From: Sandaracinaceae bacterium
Lineage (GTDB): Bacteria > Myxococcota_A > Polyangia > Polyangiales > Houyiibacteriaceae
Length of the DNA: 64,000 nucleotides
Direction of reading: 5' to 3'
Assembly: GCA_020633055.1 (NCBI GenBank)
Contig: JACKEJ010000011.1
Span: forward strand, 62,001-126,000
Below, piece after piece: positions 17,131 through 26,249 of this stretch. The stretch's first letter is position 1. Each line of letters starts with the position of its first letter. Both the position numbers and the translations under genes were made by a program. The notes under the pieces were generated by a model, which was not told where the DNA came from, searched no databases, and saw only the letters and a list, made by a program, of their open reading frames with translations.

Positions 17131-18206
17131 TGCTGGAGCTCACCTGGTTCGCGCTGACTGCGCTCCCGCTGATCGCCTACACGGTCCTGGATGGCTTCGA
17201 CCTGGGCGTGGGCATGCTGCACCACCGCGTCGCACGCACGGACGACGAGCGACGCGCCGTGCTGCGCTCCATCGGGCCGGTGTGGGACGGCAACGAGGTC
17301 TGGCTGGTGGTCGCCGGGGCCACGCTGTACCTCGCGTTCCCCGTGGTGTTCGGCGTCGCCTTCAGCGGCTTCTACCTGCCGCTCACCTTGGTGCTGTGGC
17401 TGCTCACCTTCCGCGCCCTCGGCATCGAGCTGCGGCACTTGCTGCCCCATCCGCTCTTCAGCGCGCTCTGGGACGCGTCGTTCGCGGGCGCGAGCGGGCT
17501 CCTGACCTTCGCGCTGGGGGCAGCCCTGGGCAACGTGGTGCGAGGGGTCTCGCTGGACTCGGAGGGTCAGTTCTTCGCCCCGTTGTGGACGAGCGTGTGG
17601 TGGCCGGCGCCTGGCACCGAAGGGCAGGTGGGCGTGGTCGACGCGTACACGGCGCTGTGCGGACTGAGCGCGGTGGCGGTGCTCGCGCTGCACGGGGCGC
17701 TGTGGCTCGCGCACCGCGTGGACGGGGTCGTTGGGGAGCGAGCGCGGGCCGACGCCCCCAAGCTGCTGCGCGCCGCGGGCCTGCTGGTCACGCTGCTGAC
17801 GGGAGCGACGCTGTATGTGCAGCCCAACCTGCTGCACAACCTGAGCGCGCGCCCCATCGGGCTCGTCGCGCCGCTGGGTGGACTGGGCGCCCTGGGCATG
17901 CTCGCCGCGGCGATTCGCAAAGGGCGCTTCCGGCGAGCGTTCCGCGCGTCGGCGGCGTTCATCACGGCCCTCCTGGCGAGCGCGGCCTACGCCATCTTCC
18001 CGTATGTGCTCCCGGCCCGCGAGGCGGCGCGGGGGCTGACCGTGCACGCGGCCGCGAACCACGCGGACGCGCTGGTCACCGCGCTGTATTGGTGGGTGCC
18101 AGGCGCCCTGCTCGGCGCGGCCTACTGCGTGTTCGCGTATCGCAGCTTGCCAGCACCGCGCCCCGACGTGCCGCTGGCTTCGGCCCCCACGGCGGGCGCG
18201 GACTGA
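17130..18206 (+). CDS. cydB: Cytochrome bd ubiquinol oxidase subunit II
   Basis: 358 residues. The N-terminal signature of CydB is clear (LDGFDLGVGML, RSIGPVWDGNEVWLV), with about eight to nine membrane helices. It partners CydA in the inner-membrane bd oxidase. The ATG overlaps the cydA stop (TGATG), so expression is translationally coupled. No cydX-like small gene is visible immediately downstream. It is convergent with the next lipoprotein gene, 46 nt away. Confidence 0.95.
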   Translation: MLELTWFALTALPLIAYTVLDGFDLGVGMLHHRVARTDDERRAVLRSIGPVWDGNEVWLVVAGATLYLAFPVVFGVAFSGFYLPLTLVLWLLTFRALGIELRHLLPHPLFSALWDASFAGASGLLTFALGAALGNVVRGVSLDSEGQFFAPLWTSVWWPAPGTEGQVGVVDAYTALCGLSAVAVLALHGALWLAHRVDGVVGERARADAPKLLRAAGLLVTLLTGATLYVQPNLLHNLSARPIGLVAPLGGLGALGMLAAAIRKGRFRRAFRASAAFITALLASAAYAIFPYVLPAREAARGLTVHAAANHADALVTALYWWVPGALLGAAYCVFAYRSLPAPRPDVPLASAPTAGAD

Positions 18207-18252
18207 CGCCCTGGTGCGCGCCTCGCCGTCCGAGAGGCGCGGCCGCACGCGC

Positions 18253-18996
18253 TCAACGCACGCCGGGCACGGGCGCGCCGCGGATGAACGCGCCCAGCTC
18301 GCCCTGGTCCGGGCCGACTTGGCCGCGCCGGGTGTAGCGCCACTTCACGTACCAGGGGCCCACCTGCGTGACGACCAGGTACGTCGAGCGCGCCACCGCC
18401 ACCACGAAGCGGTCGGGCCCCATCGCCAAGATGCGCGCGTCGCCGGCTTCACCCGGGCCGCTGCTGAGCATGAACATGGCCTCCGTCATGCTGGACGCCT
18501 CGCCCACCTGGAGCAGCGTCTCTCCCTCCAGCACGAGGCTCGGGAACTCGCCGGCGGTGGTTCGCCACGTGCCCTGCCCCGTCGTGGGTGCGGCGCTCAG
18601 GTCGATGGCGCGCGCCGCGTCGTCGAACTCCGCGCGTAGCGAGTCGACCGCCCCAGGGTGCCGACCCGCGACCGGATACACGTACATCGTGATGTTGGAG
18701 CCCGTCGCGTCGACGTAGTTCGCGCTGCAGTCCAGCTGCTCTCCGTCGTAGCAGTGGGTGCGCTCCAGCCGGAAGCCCGCGAGGCTCTCGGGGTAGGACG
18801 TCGCCGACGCCTGATGCACCCAGGCGATGCGCCCCGGGGCCGCCACAGTGTCTCCACCGGCCCCCTCGCTGACCTCCGCGGCGATGGGTGGCGTGGACCC
18901 GGACGCAGCGGAGCCTCCGCACCCCACGCCCGCCGCGCCGAGCAGCAGCCACCCCCACGCCCACCTCGACGAACCCCAGCAGCTCTTGTGCGTCAT
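18253..18996 (-). CDS. Lipoprotein of unknown function
   Basis: 247 residues. Signal with Trp-rich head and lipobox GVGC near residue 27. The mature protein looks beta-rich, with a central aromatic stretch (NITMYVYPVAG) and a C-terminal half with YLVVTQVGPWYVKWRY. Only a few Cys. No family was recognised. The ATG at 18996 has TAGCGT 7 nt upstream on the minus strand and no Shine-Dalgarno sequence. Confidence 0.7.
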   Translation of the reverse strand: MTHKSCWGSSRWAWGWLLLGAAGVGCGGSAASGSTPPIAAEVSEGAGGDTVAAPGRIAWVHQASATSYPESLAGFRLERTHCYDGEQLDCSANYVDATGSNITMYVYPVAGRHPGAVDSLRAEFDDAARAIDLSAAPTTGQGTWRTTAGEFPSLVLEGETLLQVGEASSMTEAMFMLSSGPGEAGDARILAMGPDRFVVAVARSTYLVVTQVGPWYVKWRYTRRGQVGPDQGELGAFIRGAPVPGVR

Positions 18997-19003
18997 GCGC
19001 TCG

Positions 19004-19009
19004 ACGCTA
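19004..19009 (-). promoter_or_regulatory. Leaderless-type -10 element before the 18996 lipoprotein
   Basis: On the minus strand TAGCGT ends 7 nt before the ATG at 18996. A GTGACG (4 of 6 to TTGACA) lies 18 bp further upstream at 19033-19028. Confidence 0.5.
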
Positions 19010-19117
19010 CACCCGGGACCCTCGAGGCGTCACGCCCTTCGTCGTGGTCTCCCGTGCTCGGCGGGCCGGACGGGCAGCCATCGCGGCAGACCTGGGTCGA
19101 CCCGCGGAGGGCGCCGG

Positions 19118-20161
19118 TCAGCGTTTCTTGCGCTTCGCGAGCGAGCGCCCGGCCTGGAACCACGCCACCGCGTCGGCGATGCCATCGTCGATGGAGGTCG
19201 GCGCGTAGCCCAGCTCCTCACGCGCCTTGGTGATGTCGAAGTAGATGTAGTTGTCGACCATGAACTTGATGCCCCGCTCGACGAAGACGGGCTTCTGCTT
19301 GGTGACGCTCGAGAGGGCCTCGTTGAGCCGGCCCATCGTCGCCATGACCCCCTTGGTGCGGCCGGTGATGGCGTGCTTGGCCGGGGTGCCACCCGTGGCG
19401 CGGGCGATGCGCGCGGACAGGTCCTGGAACGTGATGTTCTCGGGGCCGCCCAGGATGTAGCGCTGACCGGGGCGCCCGTGGAGCGCGGCCAGCCAGTGAC
19501 CGCGGGCCAGGTCCTTCACGTTCACGAAGTTGGCCCCGCCGCCAAAGTACGCCGGGTTCTCCTCGTCCACCCACACGCGCACCATCTCGCCCGTGGGCGT
19601 GGGCCGGATGTCGGCGTCACCGATGGGGAACGTGGGCAGGCACGCCACCACGGGCAGGCCCTCCATGTTGAAGCGCATCGCCTCCAGCTCGGCGATGTAC
19701 TTGCTGTGGATGTAGTCGTCGGCGGTGGCCCAGCTGTTGTACTGCGTGGTCTCGTCGGCGGGCTCCTCTCCCGGGCGCACGCCCACGGCGGCGATGGAGC
19801 TGGTCTTGATCACGCGCTGCACACCGGCACCCTTGGCGGCCTCCATGAGGTGGACGGTGCCCTCCACGTTCACCTCGAACATGCGCTCGGCGCGCGGCAG
19901 CCAGTAGTCGAAGATGGCCGCCAGGTGAAAGACCGTGTCGCAGCCGGCGACGGCGCGCGCGAGGGACGGCGGGTCCATCAGGTCCCCGTAGACGCGCTCC
20001 ACGTCCAGCCCCTCGAGGTTCTGCACGGGAGACCCCGGCTCGATCAGGACGCGCACCTTCGCGCCCTCCGAGAGCGCCACGCGCACCACGTGCGACCCGA
20101 TGAACCCCGCGCCCCCGGTGACGAGGACGTTGCGGGGGGTGTGTGACTGAGCGTTCGGCAT
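19118..20161 (-). CDS. NAD(P)-dependent epimerase/dehydratase, HpnA-like
   Basis: 347 residues. An extended short-chain dehydrogenase: nucleotide-binding GGAGFIGSH near residue 15, the GDLMDPPSLARAV and VFHLAA segments, SSIAAVG, and a catalytic Tyr-x3-Lys (YIHSK). It resembles dihydroflavonol-4-reductase and hopanoid-associated sugar epimerases (HpnA). The substrate is not determined; there is no hopanoid cluster in the window. A C-terminal KRKKR tail is present. The start MPNAQSHTPRNVLVTGG at 20161 fits the family; no upstream start gives useful sequence. It is divergent from the EamA transporter. Confidence 0.85.
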   Translation of the reverse strand: MPNAQSHTPRNVLVTGGAGFIGSHVVRVALSEGAKVRVLIEPGSPVQNLEGLDVERVYGDLMDPPSLARAVAGCDTVFHLAAIFDYWLPRAERMFEVNVEGTVHLMEAAKGAGVQRVIKTSSIAAVGVRPGEEPADETTQYNSWATADDYIHSKYIAELEAMRFNMEGLPVVACLPTFPIGDADIRPTPTGEMVRVWVDEENPAYFGGGANFVNVKDLARGHWLAALHGRPGQRYILGGPENITFQDLSARIARATGGTPAKHAITGRTKGVMATMGRLNEALSSVTKQKPVFVERGIKFMVDNYIYFDITKAREELGYAPTSIDDGIADAVAWFQAGRSLAKRKKR

Positions 20162-20279
20162 CGGCGGACCATCAACCAATCCGAGCAGCCGCGCAACACG
20201 CTCGCGAGCGGGCGCGACGCGCACTCGACGGCGCCGACGGCGTTCGACCGCGGCTCGGCGGTGCCGCACAGTGCGCCCC

Positions 20280-21158
20280 ATGCTGCCGGCCAAGATCTTG
20301 GTGACCATCGTGCTCATGGGCTCCATCCCCATGTGGATCCGCATGGTGCAGGGCAGCCCGGCCGAGATCGGGGCCGTGCGCCTGACGTGGGGCCTCGCGC
20401 TGACCCTGCTCTTCATGCGCCGGCGCATCGACTTCCGCGCCATCGTGCGCGGCAGCAAGGACGCGAACGTGCCCGCCTACGTGCTGCCCATCATCGGGCT
20501 GTTCTTCGGGGCGCACTGGTTCCTGTACTTCGAGTCCATCCAGCTCAGCAGCGCCAGCTTGGGGATCCTCGCGCTCAGCACCTACGGCGTGCACGTGACG
20601 TGGATGGGCGCGGTGTTCTCGTCGCGGCCCACCACCGGGCGCGACTGGGTCGCCGTGCTGTGCTCCGCAGCGGGCGCCTGGGTGGCGGCCCCTCCCTACG
20701 ACCCCAGCGGCCACGCGTTCCTGGGCTTCGTGCTGGGGATGCTCAGCGCCGTGTTCTACGCAGCGCTGCCCTTGCTGCACCAGCGCGCACAGGGGCTCTC
20801 GCTGCCCACCCGCAGCACGGCGCAGTTCTTCTTCGCGTGGCTCGTGTTCGTGCCCGTCGCCAGCGCGCAGCCGTGGGCCCTCGATACCCGCTCGTGGGTG
20901 GCCCTCACCGTGCTGGGCGTGCTGTGCACCTTCGTCGCGCACAACCTGTGGATCGAGGTCACCACCGCCGTGCGCCCCGCCACCTCGGGCGTGCTCTACT
21001 ACCTCGCCATCCCCGTCACGATGGTGCTGGACACCTTCGTGCTGAACAACCCGCCCGCCCTCGGCCAGTGGGCCGGCGCCGCCCTCGTCTTGGCCGGCAA
21101 CGGGTTCGCCTGGTGGACCGCCATCCAGCGTCGCACCCCCACCGACGCGTTGGGGTAG
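20280..21158 (+). CDS. EamA/DMT-family transporter
   Basis: 292 residues with about ten hydrophobic helices in two homologous halves, typical of drug/metabolite (EamA) exporters in the inner membrane. The substrate is unknown. Start ATG at 20280. The last codons (TPTDALG) and the TAG stop lie in the first copy of a 38-bp tandem repeat that continues downstream, so the C-terminus is shaped by the repeat. No Shine-Dalgarno sequence is apparent. Confidence 0.85.
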   Translation: MLPAKILVTIVLMGSIPMWIRMVQGSPAEIGAVRLTWGLALTLLFMRRRIDFRAIVRGSKDANVPAYVLPIIGLFFGAHWFLYFESIQLSSASLGILALSTYGVHVTWMGAVFSSRPTTGRDWVAVLCSAAGAWVAAPPYDPSGHAFLGFVLGMLSAVFYAALPLLHQRAQGLSLPTRSTAQFFFAWLVFVPVASAQPWALDTRSWVALTVLGVLCTFVAHNLWIEVTTAVRPATSGVLYYLAIPVTMVLDTFVLNNPPALGQWAGAALVLAGNGFAWWTAIQRRTPTDALG

Positions 21159-21347
21159 CGGCACGGCGTCGCACCCCCACCGACGCGTTGGGGCAGCGGC
21201 ACGGCGTCGCACCCCCACCGACGCGTTGGGGTAGCGGCACGGCCTCGAACACCCACCGCGTTCGCGTAGCGGCACGGCGTCGACCACCGGGCGGGCGCGC
21301 GTGGCGGCACGGCCTCGACCACCCGCCGCGCCGCGCGTAGCATCGCG
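21128..21347 (+). repeat. Six-copy 35-38-bp tandem repeat across the EamA stop and the next gene's promoter
   Basis: Copies at 21128-21165, 21166-21203 and 21204-21241 are 38 bp and nearly identical. Copies at 21242-21276 and 21277-21311 are 35 bp, and the last, 21312-21347, is degenerate. Every unit keeps a GCGTCG/GCCTCG start and a GTAGCGGCACG-like or GTAGCATCGCG end. The first copy holds the EamA stop (TAG). The last copy reads TCGACC-17 bp-TAGCAT and ends just before the ATG at 21351. In each of the first three copies ACGCGT is flanked by CCCC and GGGG, so each could fold. Confidence 0.9.
21338..21343 (+). promoter_or_regulatory. Leaderless-type -10 element in the last repeat copy
   Basis: TAGCAT ends exactly 7 nt before the ATG at 21351. 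TCGACC (4 of 6 to TTGACA) lies 17 bp upstream at 21315-21320. The earlier repeat copies carry the matching TAGCGG and TCGCAC or TCGACC positions, as if the promoter unit had been amplified. Confidence 0.5.
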
Positions 21348-21350
21348 GCC

Positions 21351-22721
21351 ATGAGAAGCGTGTCCAAGCCCTGGTCCCTTTCCATGTTCGCCCTGCTCGC
21401 AGCCTGCGGCTCGGGTGACGCTGCTGCCCCCGCAGCACCGACGCCGAGTGCGCCCGCCGCGCCGACGGCGACGGCCCCAACGGCTCCGGCCGAGCCGAGC
21501 GGCCAGCCGCCCAGCTCCGGCGCTCCCAGCAGCACGCGCGTCGGGGCTGCCGTCGACCGCGCCGCAGCGGCCGCGGCGCGCCAGCACCCGGAGGCTCGCG
21601 AACGCAGCCGTCAGGTGCGCACCGCCCTCCGCGCCGGCCGCGCGGCCGCGCAGGCAGGGCAGCACCAAGCAGCGCTCCCCCACTTCGAGCAGGCCCTCGC
21701 GCTGGCCCCCTCCGACGAGCGCCTGCTGTGCGAGACGGGCTTCGTGGCGTATCGCGCTGGCGACCTGGACCGGGCCGCGCTCTTGGTCGGAAAGGCGCTG
21801 GAGCGCTTCGGCAACCCTCAGCAAGTGGCGGAGGCGATGCGCGTGCCGTTCGCCATGTGCCTGTACAACGCTGGGCGCGTGGCCGAGGATCGCGCCCACG
21901 CCGACGAAGCGCGCGAGCGCTACCGCACGTCCCTCATGCTGCGCGAGAACCGGATCGTGCGGGAGCGTCTCGAGGGCCTCGGCGCGGCCGCCGCTGCTCC
22001 CGCCGCACGCGCCTCGGGGACGGCCTCCCTGGATGCGCTGGTCGCGCGACTGCGCGAGGTCCGCTGTGGAGCCTCGGACGCGGACGAGGAAGGCGGGACG
22101 TGCGACGTCGAGGTCGAGCAGCAGGTGTCTGGGGGCTCCGCCGAGCTCAGCGAAGCGGCGCTCGTCCGCGTCGTCACGGGAGACTTGGGCTCCGAGACCT
22201 ACCTCGAGCTCGCGCTGCGTGGCCGCGACGGATGGCACGCCGCGGGCACCGTCCTCTACGTCTACAACCCCGGCGCGTTCGGCATCTCCGAAGAGGGGGA
22301 GGTCGGCGAGCTCGAGTTCACCGCGCTCGTCCCGGGCGGCCCCTCGGCCCTGCGTGTGGACATCAGCCACAACCGCAGCGACGCGGACATTGGCATCAAC
22401 GAGGCCGAGTTCACGTCCGACACGTCCACCGTGCTGTGTGGCGCCGTGGACGGCGCGCCGCGCTGCGTGCGCCTACCGCGCGAGCACGACTACACCCGCG
22501 AGGTGATGGAGGCCGGTGGCGAAGACGACGAGGAGCCACACGAGGGCCTGCCCATCCACGAGCGCTACGTCATCGACCTCGCCTTCCAGCCCGAGGCAGG
22601 CACTGTGACGTTGCAGGCGAGCGAGGGTGCCCTCCCCACCCAGCTCGCACGCTGGGCAGGGAGCCACCCCCTGCTGGATCTGCTGCGCTCTCCCGACCTC
22701 GCGCTCCACGTCGACCTCTGA
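21351..22721 (+). CDS. TPR lipoprotein of unknown function
   Basis: 456 residues. Lipobox LLAAC near residue 18, then a Pro/Ala-rich linker (APAAPTPSAP..) to about residue 55, then TPR-like helical repeats at about 80-170 (AGQHQAALPHFEQALALAP), and a beta-rich domain to the end (YLELALRGRDGW, VDISHNRSDAD). It is probably a periplasmic assembly or scaffold lipoprotein. No partner genes are obvious. The start at 21351 is preceded by TAGCAT at 7 nt and no Shine-Dalgarno sequence. Confidence 0.75.
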   Translation: MRSVSKPWSLSMFALLAACGSGDAAAPAAPTPSAPAAPTATAPTAPAEPSGQPPSSGAPSSTRVGAAVDRAAAAAARQHPEARERSRQVRTALRAGRAAAQAGQHQAALPHFEQALALAPSDERLLCETGFVAYRAGDLDRAALLVGKALERFGNPQQVAEAMRVPFAMCLYNAGRVAEDRAHADEARERYRTSLMLRENRIVRERLEGLGAAAAAPAARASGTASLDALVARLREVRCGASDADEEGGTCDVEVEQQVSGGSAELSEAALVRVVTGDLGSETYLELALRGRDGWHAAGTVLYVYNPGAFGISEEGEVGELEFTALVPGGPSALRVDISHNRSDADIGINEAEFTSDTSTVLCGAVDGAPRCVRLPREHDYTREVMEAGGEDDEEPHEGLPIHERYVIDLAFQPEAGTVTLQASEGALPTQLARWAGSHPLLDLLRSPDLALHVDL

Positions 22722-22812
22722 GCGCATCCAGGACATCACCCGCGATCGCTCGTGCGTACCTGCTCACCACACGGCTCCTCGCCTGCGTCGACGGTGCCCC
22801 GTCGTCGGCGCG

Positions 22813-22938
22813 TCACACGCTCCGGTCGTCCGTGTCCTGACCTAGGAGGTACGTCATCGCCCGCGCCAGGATGCCGCCGCGCTTCGCGGCCAGCACGCGA
22901 ATGAGTCCCACATAGAAGAAGCTGCGTCCGTCATCCAT
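22813..22938 (-). CDS. Possible small protein (41 residues)
   Basis: A short minus-strand frame beginning MDDGRSFFYVGLIRVLAAKR, with GC-rich third positions in most codons. It lies alone in the 358-nt gap between the TPR lipoprotein and the DUF3592-like gene. There is no clear Shine-Dalgarno sequence, and no homologue is known to me. The rest of that gap shows only a weak hairpin at 23049-23075. Confidence 0.3.
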   Translation of the reverse strand: MDDGRSFFYVGLIRVLAAKRGGILARAMTYLLGQDTDDRSV

Positions 22939-23048
22939 GCTCTGCCTACTTTCGTCGGGTGGAAGGCGCACGCAGGCCACGACGGCGACGTGCGCGGAGA
23001 GGCGCCGGTCCCCGAGACCGGCCTGACCCCCTCTTGATGCCGACGCGT

Positions 23049-23075
23049 GCGAAAGCGGCTCAAAAAAACTTTCGC
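23049..23075 (-). terminator. Weak terminator-like hairpin after the 23080 gene
   Basis: GCGAAAG and CTTTCGC form a 7-bp stem directly after the minus-strand stop. The T-run (7 Ts) lies in the loop rather than after the stem, so function is uncertain. Confidence 0.25.
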
Positions 23076-23079
23076 GCCC

Positions 23080-23868
23080 TCAGCGGCGTCTGCGGCGCCG
23101 CCCGCGCCACGAGAGGTCGCCGGTAGCCTCGAGCGCGCTCGTCGCCGCGCTCGTGATGGGCCCCGGCGGGGCCTCGATGAGCACCTCTTCGCCCCCATCG
23201 AGCTTGAGCTTCAGCACGTCCGTGTCGAAGCGCCACGGAGGGTGCGCGCGTGCAGGCGGCAGCATGATGAGCACCGCCCGCTTGATGCTGCTGGTCGGCA
23301 CGCGACGCTCCCCACGCACGCTGCGCAGGATCCACTCGTCGGGGCCCACGAGCTCGAAGCCGTGCAGCTCCGCCCGCGCCACGCGCAGCGTCCCGACCAC
23401 ACCAGCGCCGCAGAGCCCGAGGGTCAGCGCGCAGAGCAGCAGCGCAGCCACCTTGTTGCCCACCGGGTCGTTCACGAGCGTCGCACGCGCCGGCCGGTTC
23501 ACCGCGGGGTCGTCCGGTAGGTAGATCACCTCGATACACTCGCCGCCCTGCGCCTGCTCCCACTCGCGCTGGGGCACGTCCGCCCACAGCCCGCTGCGCC
23601 CCGTCTCGTCCGAGTGCGTGTAGCGCGTGTTGGCCACCGAGAAGACGTACTGCAGCTCGAACACCCGTCGGCGCGCGCTGGCCATCATGCGCTGGTCGGT
23701 CACCTGGGCACACGCGCGTGCCGCTTCATGGGAGAGACGCCGCTCGTTGTGGAGCCCGCGCACCGCGAGATACCCGATGGGGAGCACCACGAGCAACGCA
23801 CCCACCACCAGCCCCCACAGCCAGCCCCGCTGCTCTCTGGTGAGCGACGTCGCGTGTTGCTTCTCCAT
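23080..23868 (-). CDS. Two-helix membrane protein, DUF3592-like
   Basis: 262 residues. A first membrane helix near 15-37, a periplasmic domain to about 120 with CIEVIYLPDDPAVNRPA and a second helix near 128-150 (ALLLCALTLGLCGAG). The YLPDDPAVNR segment resembles the DUF3592 consensus. The C-terminal half is cytoplasmic, predicted beta-rich and PH-like (HGFELVGPDEWILRS), and ends with an Arg-rich tail. The start at 23868 has a strong GGAGG ribosome site. The function is unknown. Confidence 0.7.
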   Translation of the reverse strand: MEKQHATSLTREQRGWLWGLVVGALLVVLPIGYLAVRGLHNERRLSHEAARACAQVTDQRMMASARRRVFELQYVFSVANTRYTHSDETGRSGLWADVPQREWEQAQGGECIEVIYLPDDPAVNRPARATLVNDPVGNKVAALLLCALTLGLCGAGVVGTLRVARAELHGFELVGPDEWILRSVRGERRVPTSSIKRAVLIMLPPARAHPPWRFDTDVLKLKLDGGEEVLIEAPPGPITSAATSALEATGDLSWRGRRRRRR

Positions 23869-23999
23869 AGACCCTCCTTCGTGCTACGCGAGCGCCGCAA
23901 CGAACGCAAGACTACCCCGCGCGAGACGCACGTGCGCTGGTCGTCGGTAGTCCACCAGGCGCGCGCCCTCGCGTCGCGCGCAACGGGGGTCGCGGCACC

Positions 24000-26249
24000 T
24001 CAGGGCTGGAAGTCGCGCAGCGGCGCCACCTGATCGTTGGGTACCCGGAAGGTGACGTTCAGGTCGGCCCGCTGGACGTCCGTGTGCGTGGCGCCCGCTG
24101 GACCCACCCGCAGCGTGTAGCGCTGAGGTGCGTTGGCCCTTTCGTCTCGCGTGACGCCCACGGTGAGCGCGGGGTCGAAGCTGACACCGTAACGGCCGCT
24201 CTCGGCCCGCATCCGCTCCAGCGCCATGAGCACGGGCTCGAAGCGCTCCTCCGGGATGCGCTGGCCGCGGGCCACGAAGAACGCGCCGTCGTGCGTGACG
24301 TCGATGGTCACGCCCTCCTGCTCGAGGCGCACGCCCTCGAGGTCGACGCGCGAGGTCCGTAGGAGATCGTTCGACACCAGCGCCCGGAGCAGCAGCTCGA
24401 CGACGGCGCCGGGCAGCACGAACACCTCGCGCCGCTCGTCCAGCTGCGCGAACGCGCCGCCCTCCGTGTCGGCGCCCAGCTTCAGCACGTGGGTGCGCGG
24501 GGGCGCGCTCGGACCGCTCGGCGTCTCGCCGTGGTCGTGTCCGTCGTGCTCCCCATGGGCGTCTTCGTCCGCGTCGTCTTGGTCGTCCTCGAGCGCCCCC
24601 TCGAAGCGGAAGCGTGCCGTCAGCCGCGGCGTCGCGAGGCCGTGCTCGGGCGCGGGCGCCTCGGCCACGAAGCGCGCGGCCTCCAGGGTGGCCAGGCGAC
24701 GTGCCAGGTCTCGGGCGGCGGCACCGTCGGCGGGCGCCACCACGGGGGCGCTCAGCTCGAAGTCACCGTCTCCGTCGCGCTCGAGGGTCTGCGCGATGGC
24801 GCCCGTGGTCGCCACCTGCACGAGCGCCTCGGCGCGCTCACGCAGCAGCCGCCGCGGCAAGAAGTGCACCACGCTGACGGCGAGCTGCTGCTCGACGTCC
24901 GTCGGCACCACCAGCGCCACCAGCTCCTCGTCGCGGCGCAGGAACACGCCGCGCATGTCGCTCCCGCCCATGGCGAGCGTGTGGTCCGGCGCCGAACCGC
25001 GACCGTGCATGGTGAGCGTCACGCGCGGCGCGCTCAGCCCCCGCCGACCCAGCTCGGCCTCGTCCACGCTCTCGGCCTCGATGGTCTCGAGCGAGCGAAT
25101 GCCGCTGAGCCACTCGCTGAACGCGTCGGGGTCGACCTCGCCCGTGACGGGAGCCGCGCCACCGCGCACCAGGCGGTAGCTCCACTCTCCGTCTTCGTCC
25201 TCGATGTGCAGCGAGTCGGCACCCGCCACCAGGTCGATGGCCTCGATGTCGGTGTCGGGCAGCGTGATGGGTCGCAGCTCGCGCAGCTCGGACGCGGACC
25301 GCAACAAGGGCGCGAGGTCGCGCTCGTTCACGCACACGAGCGGTCCGTCCTCCCCGGCGCGGGCATAGCGCTGCCCCTCGTGCTCCCCGCACGCGGCCCC
25401 GACCACCAACGTCACGGGCGCGTAGGGCGCGTCGTCGCTCACCTTGGCCTGGGACTCGAAGCGCAGGTAGGCGTCGCCCAACTGCTCCCCAGCGTCCGCG
25501 AAGCGCGTGGCCCGCAGGCTGCTGATGGCACGCTTGATGTCCCGCACACGCTGGGCCGACGCCATCATGGCGATGGGCTCGCGTAGGTACCAGGTCTCGT
25601 CGGAGGCCTCGGCGTCCTTCTCGACACGCGTGACGGCGTCGCCAGCCCGCAGCGTGATCTCGTTCATCTCCAGCATCAGGTCGGGGAACAGCTCCCTGTT
25701 GCGGAAGTGCACCGCGTCGTGGTCGGCGGCCTCGAACACGTCGTCGCCCACCACGTACAGCACGCTCTGGTCGTCCAGCATGGCGTAGCGACCCGCCTCG
25801 GTGGCGTCCGGCTGACCGATGGAGAGCGTCACGGTCTCGCCAGCGATGCGCAGGGTCACGCGCACCGCCGGGTCCACGAGACCATAGCCCGCGAGCTCCC
25901 CGGGCTCGATGCCCTCGACCCGGCGCCGAGGCTCGGCCCACTCGAGCGCCCCCAGCAGCGCCGCGACGGCCTCGGTGTCGGCGCGGGCCTCGAGCGGCGA
26001 GCGCAGATCCCAAGCGCGCTCCTCTTCGGCGTCGTCGTCACCCGGACGGTTGCGCGCCACGAGCTCGATGCGCTCGCCCTCACGCTCGATGACGACGCTC
26101 TCGACGCGCCGCTGCGAGAACCGCTCGATGAGCCGGGAGCCACGCCCCGCCAGCTCGATGTCGGTGAGCTGATGTCGTTCGACCAGGATGATGTAGGCGA
26201 ACAGGGCGACCGCGATGGCCGCGAGGACTGAGACGGTGGATGTCTTCAT
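24000..26249 (-). CDS. DUF4340-domain protein, last gene of the Gld-type operon
   Basis: 749 residues. An N-terminal membrane anchor (residues about 5-27), then repeated beta-rich DUF4340 segments, predicted periplasmic. Around residues 548-580 there is an unusual acidic and His-rich stretch (HGEHDGHDHGE) of a metal-binding look. The ATG at 26249 overlaps the gldG stop (ATGA), so it is translationally coupled. DUF4340 proteins commonly follow GldG-like proteins in such operons. The role is not settled, but the context implies work with the Gld ABC complex at the membrane. Confidence 0.8.
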   Translation of the reverse strand: MKTSTVSVLAAIAVALFAYIILVERHQLTDIELAGRGSRLIERFSQRRVESVVIEREGERIELVARNRPGDDDAEEERAWDLRSPLEARADTEAVAALLGALEWAEPRRRVEGIEPGELAGYGLVDPAVRVTLRIAGETVTLSIGQPDATEAGRYAMLDDQSVLYVVGDDVFEAADHDAVHFRNRELFPDLMLEMNEITLRAGDAVTRVEKDAEASDETWYLREPIAMMASAQRVRDIKRAISSLRATRFADAGEQLGDAYLRFESQAKVSDDAPYAPVTLVVGAACGEHEGQRYARAGEDGPLVCVNERDLAPLLRSASELRELRPITLPDTDIEAIDLVAGADSLHIEDEDGEWSYRLVRGGAAPVTGEVDPDAFSEWLSGIRSLETIEAESVDEAELGRRGLSAPRVTLTMHGRGSAPDHTLAMGGSDMRGVFLRRDEELVALVVPTDVEQQLAVSVVHFLPRRLLRERAEALVQVATTGAIAQTLERDGDGDFELSAPVVAPADGAAARDLARRLATLEAARFVAEAPAPEHGLATPRLTARFRFEGALEDDQDDADEDAHGEHDGHDHGETPSGPSAPPRTHVLKLGADTEGGAFAQLDERREVFVLPGAVVELLLRALVSNDLLRTSRVDLEGVRLEQEGVTIDVTHDGAFFVARGQRIPEERFEPVLMALERMRAESGRYGVSFDPALTVGVTRDERANAPQRYTLRVGPAGATHTDVQRADLNVTFRVPNDQVAPLRDFQP

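Noticed and set aside
21128..21347. CRISPR array
   Set aside because: The repeats are directly adjacent with no spacers, and there are no cas genes.
23049..23075. Strong terminator with 7-T run
   Set aside because: The T-run lies in the loop, not after the stem; kept only as a low-confidence feature.
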